Shown one piece after another: positions 25,806 through 33,200 of a stretch of DNA of 44,978 bases; positions within the stretch are counted from its first letter, which is position 1; the number at the start of each line of letters is the position of its first letter. A model generated the notes under the pieces. The model saw nothing but the letters and a program-made list of their open reading frames with translations. It ran no database searches and was not told the DNA's origin. The position numbers and the translations under genes were made by a program. Source of the DNA: an uncultured Bacteroidales bacterium (lineage in GTDB: Bacteria > Bacteroidota > Bacteroidia > Bacteroidales > F082). Where the stretch lies: NCBI GenBank assembly GCA_946405575.1, contig CAMJHP010000020.1, positions 1 through 44,978 of the forward strand. Direction: 5' to 3'.

Positions 25806-27136
25806 AACGTTACGACAAATATAAGCCCAGCGGCATTGATTGGATTGGCGAAGTGCCTGAGCATTGGGAGATGACCAGATTAAAACACCTTTGTGAGATT
25901 TATGGGCGAATTGGTTACAGAGGTTACACTGAGGCTGATTTGGTTACTGAATCGGAAGGGGCAATTACATTAAGCCCTTCTAACTTTGTTAATGGTAGAT
26001 TGGATTATACCAAATGTTCTTATCTTTCATGGGAAAAGTATTATGAATCACCAGAAATAATGATTGATAATGGTGATGTGATTTTTGTAAAGACAGCCTC
26101 TGTGGGAAAATGTGCGTTGGTGACTGATTTGCCGAAAGAAGCTACCTTGAATCCTCAGATAGTTGTTTTCAAAAAAATGAAATGCAATGGTGCTTTTTTG
26201 AATTATCTTTGTCAAACACCTGTTATTCAATGTCAGGTTATTACTTCTTTAAATGGCAGTACGATTGCAACGATTTCTCAAGAGAAAATAGGTTCATATA
26301 TATTTGCTCTTCCTCCGCTGGCTGAGCAGGAGGCGATTGCGGCGTATTTGGATGCACGGTGTGCGGACATCGATAAGGTGGTGGCCACACAGGAGAAGCG
26401 GATTGCGCTTTTGCAGGAGCTGAAGCAGAGCGAGATAACGCAAGCGGTGACGCGCGGCCTGAATCCTGATGCCATGATGAAGGACAGCGGCGTGGAATGG
26501 ATTGGGATGGTGCCGGAGCATTGGGAGGTGATACCATTCAAATCAAAATTCAAGACCGATAAGGGATTGAGTATTACGAAAGCGGATTTGGTAGATGAAG
26601 GTGTGCCAGTGATTAGTTATGGCCAGATTCATTCAAAGCAAAATGACTATGTTCACACTTTAGATCATCTGCTTCGATTCATTCCTGAAGAGATGGCTCC
26701 AGCCGATTCAAAAGCAAAGCTTGAAATCGGTGACATTGTATTTGCAGATACTTCTGAAGATGTGGAAGGTAGTGGTAATGCCTTTTATATTGATAGAGAA
26801 GGCATTTATGCTGGGTATCATACAGTTATTGCGAAATCGATTGAGCGCGTTGACAATAAGTATTTTGCTTATTTGTTTGCGACTCCAGTGTGGAGAAGCC
26901 AGGTTCGGTCGCAAGTTTACGGAGTGAAGGTGTTTAGTATTACACAACAAATCCTGAAATCGACATCGCTTATTGCTCCTCCTGTTGAAGAGCGAAAGCA
27001 GATTGTAGAGGTATTGGAAGAAAAATGTGTCAGGATTGATAAGCAGATTGAGAAGATTCAGAATCAGATTGAGTTGCTGAGGGAATATAAGCAGGCGTTG
27101 ATTACGGAGGTGGTGACGGGGAAGAGGAGAGTTTAG
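25802..27136 (+). CDS. hsdS: Type I restriction-modification specificity subunit S
   Basis: 445 residues from ATG 25802, which overlaps the upstream stop (ATGA). Two target-recognition domains are each introduced by the same motif, SGIDWIGEVPEHWEM (about 10-24) and SGVEWIGMVPEHWEV (about 228-242), and each is followed by a conserved helical region: PPLAEQEAIAAYLDARCADI plus a coiled coil after the first, PPVEERKQIVEVLEEKCVRI plus coiled coil after the second. The two TRDs read the two halves of a split recognition site, which cannot be predicted here. No second hsdS or partial TRD cassette is present. Directly downstream lies a 152-bp repeat. Confidence 0.95.
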   Translation: MKRYDKYKPSGIDWIGEVPEHWEMTRLKHLCEIYGRIGYRGYTEADLVTESEGAITLSPSNFVNGRLDYTKCSYLSWEKYYESPEIMIDNGDVIFVKTASVGKCALVTDLPKEATLNPQIVVFKKMKCNGAFLNYLCQTPVIQCQVITSLNGSTIATISQEKIGSYIFALPPLAEQEAIAAYLDARCADIDKVVATQEKRIALLQELKQSEITQAVTRGLNPDAMMKDSGVEWIGMVPEHWEVIPFKSKFKTDKGLSITKADLVDEGVPVISYGQIHSKQNDYVHTLDHLLRFIPEEMAPADSKAKLEIGDIVFADTSEDVEGSGNAFYIDREGIYAGYHTVIAKSIERVDNKYFAYLFATPVWRSQVRSQVYGVKVFSITQQILKSTSLIAPPVEERKQIVEVLEEKCVRIDKQIEKIQNQIELLREYKQALITEVVTGKRRV

Positions 27137-27164
27137 AGTTTAAAGTTGAGAGTTTAGAGTTATT

Positions 27165-27316
27165 AGTTGTTCAGTTGTCGCTTCGCGTCATTGACTCGCT
27201 TCGCATCGTCGAATCTACGATTTGCGAGGAACGAAGCAAATTGAAGATTCAACGGAGTTAATCTAGGGTTGGGTTTTGAGTTGTTCAGTTTGGAGTTTGG
27301 GGTAGTAGGGCTGTCA
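27165..27316 (+). repeat. Left copy of a perfect 152-bp direct repeat
   Basis: Identical over 152 bases to 28450-28601, from AGTTGTTCAGTTGTCGCTTC to TAGTAGGGCTGTCA. It contains the REP-like core TTTGCGAGGAACGAAGCAAA. Similarity resumes past the end (GGCAGCCGAGGTTGTTC), where this copy alone has an extra ~35-base C/G-rich palindromic insert (CCCCTTCCTAAGGGGG region). The repeats bracket the second AbiE locus. Confidence 0.95.
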
Positions 27317-27476
27317 CAATTTCCCCTTCCTAAGGGGGGCAGGGGGATTGGGCAGCCGAGGTTGTTCAGTTATGGTGCGAAGTGTCGAAATGCGGCAAAA
27401 ATGATGGAAAATCTTTTTTCTATGTGTATTGTCGTAAAAAACGTGTGTTTTTGCGATATGTTTTGGAAGATTTGTG

Positions 27477-27514
27477 TATTTTTGCTGTCGGAATTATTTG
27501 ATATAAAACCGACA
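27477..27514 (+). promoter_or_regulatory. Promoter and operator candidate of the second AbiEi gene
   Basis: TATTTTTG (27477-27484), followed by C, is the -7 element. The inverted repeat TGTCGG (27486-27491) / CCGACA (27509-27514) follows at once, ending 16 bases before ATG 27531. This arrangement matches the first AbiEi locus, although the arm sequences differ. Confidence 0.6.
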
Positions 27515-27530
27515 AAATGTATTGAAAAAT

Positions 27531-28157
27531 ATGGTAGAATCTATTGATGATAAGATACTTGTGTCGATAAAGAAACGCGGAAGGGGTTCGGTGTTTTCGA
27601 CGGAAGAATACGCTCATTACGGAGACCCTGACGCCGTGCAGAAAGCTCTGAGCCGTATGGCACGGAAAGGGGTGCTGCTGCATGTGTGTCACGGCATCTA
27701 TTGTTATCCCCAAATCGACAAGGATTTGGGATTGGGCGTGCTATATCCTTCATACGAGGACATCGCAAAGGTCATCGCCAAGCGCGACAAGGTGAGGATA
27801 TTTCCAGCGGGTGCATTGGCACAGAACATGTTGGGGTTGTCGACGCAAGTGCCGATGAATGTGGTGTATCTGACCGATGGGAGCAACCGTAAGGTGAACA
27901 TCAAGAACGGACGGGGTATCCTTTTTCGCCATGTGTCGCCGAAGAAGCTGTCGTTTAACGACAAACTAGCCATGCTGATTACCACGGCATTGAGGGATAT
28001 GGGCGAAAAGAATGTGACGGAGGAGCACAGGATTCAACTGAAGAAAGTGCTGGAACAGCACCCGGAGCCGTTTTCGACACATGACATGAAGCTGATGCCT
28101 TTGTGGATCAGGAACCTAATAACAGAAATCTATGAACAATTACATACAACTCTCTGA
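27531..28157 (+). CDS. AbiEi-like antitoxin / DUF6088 protein (copy 2)
   Basis: 208 residues from ATG 27531 (an in-frame TTG lies three codons upstream). Paralogue of the protein at 21267: winged-helix N-terminus ending LLHVCHGIYCYP, then AQNMLGLSTQVPMNVVYLTD and a similar helical C-terminus ending KLMPLWIRNLITEIYEQ. Divergence between the two copies is large, so they are not a recent local duplication. Its 3' end overlaps the decayed toxin by 26 bases. An inverted repeat before the start is a likely autorepression site. The whole locus lies between perfect 152-bp direct repeats. Confidence 0.85.
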   Translation: MVESIDDKILVSIKKRGRGSVFSTEEYAHYGDPDAVQKALSRMARKGVLLHVCHGIYCYPQIDKDLGLGVLYPSYEDIAKVIAKRDKVRIFPAGALAQNMLGLSTQVPMNVVYLTDGSNRKVNIKNGRGILFRHVSPKKLSFNDKLAMLITTALRDMGEKNVTEEHRIQLKKVLEQHPEPFSTHDMKLMPLWIRNLITEIYEQLHTTL

Positions 28158-28433
28158 TGCACAGAAGCAAGCGGTGCTGCTGCCATTCAAGACGATGCGC
28201 TTTGGGAGCATATCCGACACCACAGGGAGAAGTTTACTTCTATCCTTGGGGTGGATTATTCGGGCGACATCCGCGACCGCATCTGTCTGGTGCCACCGGA
28301 GAAGCACATCGACGACTGGAGGAAGGACTACCAGTATATGTGTGATTCGATGATTTATGGTGAGAAGCCTACTTTTGCGGAGCTGATGGAGAGCATGAGG
28401 GAGCTGGAGCGGAGGTTTAGGGAGAGAGGGTAG
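28132..28433 (+). pseudogene. AbiEii-type toxin remnant with internal deletion
   Basis: ATG 28132 starts MNNYIQLSDAQKQAVLLP in the normal toxin position, overlapping the antitoxin. Within about 60 bases the sequence jumps, with a frame change, to what reads as the C-terminal tail of AbiEii: DALWEHIRHHREKFTSILG, then PPEKHIDDWRKDYQYM and MIYGEKPTFAELMESMRELE, ending at 28433. The whole nucleotidyltransferase core, some 200 residues, is missing. The first locus instead kept the N-terminal catalytic half and lost the tail. Confidence 0.8.
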
Positions 28434-28449
28434 GTGGTTTAGAGTTTAG

Positions 28450-28601
28450 AGTTGTTCAGTTGTCGCTTCGCGTCATTGACTCGCTTCGCATCGTCGAATC
28501 TACGATTTGCGAGGAACGAAGCAAATTGAAGATTCAACGGAGTTAATCTAGGGTTGGGTTTTGAGTTGTTCAGTTTGGAGTTTGGGGTAGTAGGGCTGTC
28601 A
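28450..28601 (+). repeat. Right copy of the perfect 152-bp direct repeat
   Basis: Identical to 27165-27316. It starts 16 bases after the toxin remnant and is followed by ATACTGTGGCAGCCG, which looks like the undisturbed form of the sequence interrupted in the left copy. Confidence 0.95.
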
Positions 28602-28665
28602 TACTGTGGCAGCCGAGGTTGTTCGGTTTTGGTGCGAGGTGTAGAGACGCATTGCGATTGGAATT

Positions 28666-28744
28666 TTGCGCTCAGCGGTAAATCCACGACTTAAAAAATT
28701 GCGCTCAGCGGTAAATAATATATGATAAAAATTGCGCTCAGCGG
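28666..28744 (+). promoter_or_regulatory. Three operator-like dyads with 33-bp spacing
   Basis: TTGCGCTCAGCGGTAAAT at 28666 and 28699, and TTGCGCTCAGCGG at 28732: three copies exactly 33 bases apart, with unrelated A/T-rich sequence between. Each contains the dyad CGCT-C-AGCG (28669-28677, 28702-28710, 28735-28743). The third ends seven bases before the -33 box of the AAA+ gene promoter, so a protein bound there would touch RNA polymerase. Confidence 0.8.
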
Positions 28745-28750
28745 ATTATT

Positions 28751-28782
28751 TTTGCGTAACTCAAATAAAACCAGTATCTTTG
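28751..28782 (+). promoter_or_regulatory. Promoter of the AAA+/DUF4143 gene
   Basis: TTTG (28751-28754), a 20-base gap, then TATCTTTG (28775-28782) followed by C. This is the best -33/-7 match in the window. Transcription should start near 28789, giving a leader of about 14 bases. Confidence 0.8.
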
Positions 28783-28802
28783 CGGCATCAAATACATAAA
28801 AT

Positions 28803-30143
28803 ATGTCAGAAAGGATTTTTAGGCGTAAGGTTTACCAGAAAATGCTCGATTGGAAAACAAATTCGGCGGGCAAAAGCGCGGTTCTTATAGAGGGTCCCAG
28901 ACGTGTTGGCAAATCCACCTTGGTGCAGCATTTTGCAGAACAGGAATATGAATCTTATATCCTGCTTGATTTCGCTAACCTTCACCCTGATGTGCAGGAA
29001 CTTGTTGATACAAGCCTGACCAACTTGGATTATCTTTTCATGCGTCTGCAAATCATTTACAATGTTACCTTGGTTGAACGCAAGTCGGCAATCGTTTTCG
29101 ATGAGGTGCAATTACAGCCTAAAGTGCGGCAGGCCATTAAGTATTTCGTGAAAGACGGCCGTTATGATTATATCGAAACGGGGTCTTTGATCAGTATTCG
29201 CCAGAATGTGCAAAACATCGTGATCCCAAGCGATGAAGACCGTATTCGGATGTATCCGATGGATTACGAGGAATTTCGATGGGCTTTGGGTGACCATGCT
29301 TCCATGACCTTATTGAAACAGATGTTTGATAGTCGTCAACAATTAGGTGAGGCTGCACATAGGTATTCGATGCGCGAATTTCGACTCTATATGCTGGTAG
29401 GAGGGATGCCTCAAGCGATCAACGAATACCTTGAAACCAAAAACCTTCAACAAGTTGATGCGATGAAGAGACGTATCTTGAATCTCTATGCTGATGACTT
29501 GCATAAGTTGGATCCTACAGACAAACTTCGCGCAATGTTTTGGGCCATTCCTGCCGAATTGAGTAAAAAGGCCTCCCATTTTCAGGCTACGACAGTCATC
29601 GAGAATGTCAAGCAATATCAAATGCAAGAGCTTCTTGAAATGCTACGTGAGAGTATGGTTGTGAATATTGCCTATCATGCGACAGATCCCAATGTGGGTT
29701 TGGCCTTAACTGCTGACAAAACTCGTTATAAAATGTTTCTGGCCGATACGGGACTGTTCGTTACCTTGGCGTTTTGGGACAAGGACTTTACTGAGAATAT
29801 TATCTACCAGAAACTTTGGGCAGATAAATTGAACACAAATATGGGATACATCTTTGAGAATGTGGTGGCCCAGATGCTGCGAGCTACAGGATATGAATTG
29901 TACTACCACACTTTTCTCACAGAAGATAGGCATAATTACGAAGTGGATTTTCTGCTATCGAAAGGTCAAAAACTTGTCCCGATTGAGGTGAAGTCATCGG
30001 GCTACAAGACGCATAAATCGTTGGATGTCTTTTGCGGGAAATACCCATCTCGCATCAGTGAGCGCATATTGCTTTACACGAAAGACTATCAAAAGGATGG
30101 ACCGACATTGTGTCTCCCAGTGTATTTTACGCCTTTCCTTTAA
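28803..30143 (+). CDS. AAA+ ATPase of the AAA_14/DUF4143 family
   Basis: 446 residues. P-loop GPRRVGKST (31-39), Walker B AIVFDE (96-101), sensor-like DYIETGSLISI, and MYPMDYEEFRWALG, which leads into the winged-helix/DUF4143 region (VGGMPQAINEYL at about 199). The C-terminus has a PD-(D/E)XK-like arrangement, EVDF (380-383) and PIEVKSS (393-399), as in other DUF4143 proteins. The family is abundant and poorly understood in Bacteroidota. It lies between hsdS and hsdR but has its own strong promoter with three operator-like dyads, so it is controlled separately. Base composition is less G/C rich than in hsdM and hsdR. Confidence 0.9.
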   Translation: MSERIFRRKVYQKMLDWKTNSAGKSAVLIEGPRRVGKSTLVQHFAEQEYESYILLDFANLHPDVQELVDTSLTNLDYLFMRLQIIYNVTLVERKSAIVFDEVQLQPKVRQAIKYFVKDGRYDYIETGSLISIRQNVQNIVIPSDEDRIRMYPMDYEEFRWALGDHASMTLLKQMFDSRQQLGEAAHRYSMREFRLYMLVGGMPQAINEYLETKNLQQVDAMKRRILNLYADDLHKLDPTDKLRAMFWAIPAELSKKASHFQATTVIENVKQYQMQELLEMLRESMVVNIAYHATDPNVGLALTADKTRYKMFLADTGLFVTLAFWDKDFTENIIYQKLWADKLNTNMGYIFENVVAQMLRATGYELYYHTFLTEDRHNYEVDFLLSKGQKLVPIEVKSSGYKTHKSLDVFCGKYPSRISERILLYTKDYQKDGPTLCLPVYFTPFL

Positions 30144-30153
30144 AATTGGAAAC

Positions 30154-30170
30154 GTTCAGAGTCGCTGAAC
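30154..30170 (+). promoter_or_regulatory. Inverted repeat ahead of the hsdR promoter
   Basis: GTTCAG (30154-30159), five bases, CTGAAC (30165-30170). It covers the place where the -33 box of the hsdR promoter would be, with ten bases to the -7 element, so it may be an operator. It could alternatively be a weak terminator of the preceding gene, but there is no T-tract. Confidence 0.4.
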
Positions 30171-30180
30171 TTATAAGTGT

Positions 30181-30188
30181 TATTTTTG
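30181..30188 (+). promoter_or_regulatory. -7 element for hsdR
   Basis: TATTTTTG followed by C matches TAnnTTTG; 27 bases lie between it and the hsdR ATG. This means hsdR can be transcribed apart from hsdMS. Confidence 0.6.
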
Positions 30189-30215
30189 CAGAGTGAAAAA
30201 CAAAACAGATAAGCT

Positions 30216-33200
30216 ATGAGCAACGGATTGACTGAGAAACGCTTTGAAGAGCATATCACGGATTGTTTGGCTGGTAGTGCGATGTATTGCCAGCGCGAGC
30301 ACCAGGACTTCGACATCAAGAACATGTGCGACCGTGGCGAGCTGCTGCGCTTCATGAAAGCCCAGACGAAGGCATGGGCCAAGCTGACAAAGGAGTTTGG
30401 CGAAGGTGCCTTGGATGAGGTAGTGCGTGTGTATAACAGCACCCTCGACAACCAAGGTATGCTGCATGTGCTGAAGAAGGGCATCAAGATCAAAGGCACG
30501 GAGGTGAGGTTTGTGGCCTTCAAGGACGAAATGGCACCCGAAGGGAGTGAGCCCGACCTGCTCTATAAGGCCAACCGCTTCGCGGTGGTGCGGCAGATGC
30601 GGTACTCTCTCGACAAAAAGGATAGCCAGAACAGCATCGACCTGGTTATCCTCATCAACGGCCTGCCCATCATCACAGCGGAGCTGAAGAATGAGTTCAC
30701 CGACCAGAACTATACCCACAGCATCATGCAATACCGCAAAGACCGCAACCCAGACAACCGTTTCCTGCGGAGCTGCCTGGTGCATTTTGCGGTGGATAAC
30801 AACTATGCCTTCATGACGACACGGCTGAAGGGTGACGACACCCACTTCCTGCCGTTCAACCAAGACAGCGTCAATCCGGCTATCGAAGGCGATTATGCGA
30901 CGGCTTACCTGTGGCGTGACATCTGGCAAGCCGAGAGCCTGCTGAACATCATCGAGCATTTCATCAAGTCGTATAGGGTGAAGGTGACGGACAAAGAAAA
31001 CACGGTTTTCTTCCCGCGTTTCCACCAGCTGAGGGCTGTGAGGAAACTGGTCGGCCTTGCCAAGACTGAAGGTGCAGGCCATAACTACCTGATTGAGCAC
31101 TCGGCAGGTTCGGGTAAGACGAAGACGATGGCTTGGCTTGCGCACCAGCTGGCCAACACGATGGATGCCCAGGGCAACCCCGTGTATGACAGCATCATCA
31201 TGGTGACCGACCGCATCGTGCTGAACGCGAACATGGCCGACGATGTGAATGCCTTTGAGGAGGTGGCCAAGACGGTGTGCGACATCCGAAAAGGATCCTA
31301 TAAGCTGGCGGCGGCATTGGATGAGGCCAATCCCCCGCGCATCATCGTGTGTACGGTGCAGAAATTCAGCTTCGCGCTGCCGTTCCTGAAGAACAAGACG
31401 AATAGGAAGTATGCCATCATCGTGGACGAGGCACACACGGCCTTGGGCAACGAGGCCATGAAAGACTTGGCCGAGGCATTGACGGTGGACGATGGCACCC
31501 TGCTTGAAGAGGGCTTTGAAGACACCTACGACCTGACGTTGGCCTATATGCAGCGCATGAGGCAGAAGATGAGCCACCTGAGCTTCTACGCCTTCACGGC
31601 CACGCCGAAGGACAAGACCTATATCCTGTTTGGTCACAAGACCACAAAGGAGAGCAACAATGAAATGTTGCGCAGCATCGGCGGCGAGTATTACGAGGCG
31701 CACGACTACTACACCATGAAGCAGGCCATCGATGAGAAGTTCATCCTCGATGTGCTGCAGAACTATGTGACCTACCAGACCATGTTTGAGTATGTGCAGA
31801 GGGAATGGGATGACTTTGGTCCCAAGATGCCCGTCTATAAAGACGAGTATGAGAAGAAGAAGGCCATCAAGCTCATCATGGAGGCATTGAATGCCGACCC
31901 GAACAATATGAGGCAGAAGGCCAAGATGATGGTGGCGTATTTCATGCAGCACACCATCAACAAGATTGGTGGCCGAGCCAAGGCCATGGTGGTGACGGAT
32001 TCGAGGAAATCAGCGGTGATGTACAAACAGTTTATCGACGAGATCATCCACTTGGAGTATAACGATGCCATCAAGAGCCTTGTGGCGTTCTCGGGGAAGG
32101 TGGAGCTTGACGGCCAGACCTACAGCGAGGAGAGCATGAACGGCTTTGGCATCAGGGATAACGCCATCCGCGAGCAGTTCAACAAGCCTGAGTTCAAGAT
32201 ACTGATTGTGGCCGAGAAGTTCCAGACGGGCTTCGACCAGCCTTTGCTGCATACCATGTTCGTCGACAAGCTGATGGGTGGCATCCAGTGCATCCAGACT
32301 TTGAGTCGGTTGAACCGCTGCTACAGAGACGGACAGATAGAGAAGACCGACACGATGGTCATCGACTTCCGCAACCATGCGGAGGACGTGCAAGAGGCCT
32401 TCCAGAAATACTACCAGCGGACGGAGCTTGAAGGCGGGGTTGACCTGCAGCGGCTCTACACGCTGAAGAACAACATCGACAACTACAAGGTGTATAGTCC
32501 GGACGAAGTGAGGACGGTGGCCAAGGCAGTGGTGGAGAATCATCTTGACATCGTGCCTGGTGTGTTGGCTCACATCGTGAACAACTACGTGCTGCCCATG
32601 GGCACCGAGGACAAAGACATGCTGCGCAAGTATGTGGAGCGGTACGTCAGAAGCTACGGCTTCCTGTCGCAGGTGATGGACTTCATCGACACGGATCTGG
32701 AAGAGTTCTACATCTTCTGCAAGCTGTTCTACAAGTATCTGCCCTATACGAAAGAGACTTTGCCGATGGAGATATTGGAGCAAATCAATTTGGAGAAGCT
32801 GCGTCAGCAGCTGACCTTCGACGGTGCCTTGCCGTTGGAGGCCGAGGATGCCACGATTAAGACCACGACAGGCCAGGACCCGACGGCGAAGCGTCCCGAT
32901 GAGGAGCTGCCTTTGGCGGAGATCCTGAACATCGTGAATGAGCCGTACAAAGAGTTCCTGACCAGCCATGACAAGGTGGTGCGGAGCATCGTGGACGACA
33001 TCCAAGAGGACGTGGAAATCATCGAGGCCTTCCGTGCTGGCAACAATCCCGACATCTTGGCGAAGCTCATCTATGAGAAGCTGATGGAGAAGGCCGAGGG
33101 CAACATCATGCAGTTTATGGACTTGCTGAAGGAGCTGAACGACGAAACGCCGTTCTCGAAGGCCTTCGTGAGCGCTATGGTTGACCTGATGGCCAAGAAT

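Noticed and set aside
27317-27476. Insertion sequence or transposase remnant between the 152-bp repeat and the second AbiEi gene
   Set aside because: Only a short C/G palindrome and A/T-rich leader DNA are visible; no transposase fragment in any frame.
28666-28744. Possible minimal CRISPR array
   Set aside because: Only three repeats of 13-18 bases with 15-20-base spacers, no cas genes, and the third repeat abuts a promoter. An operator array fits better.
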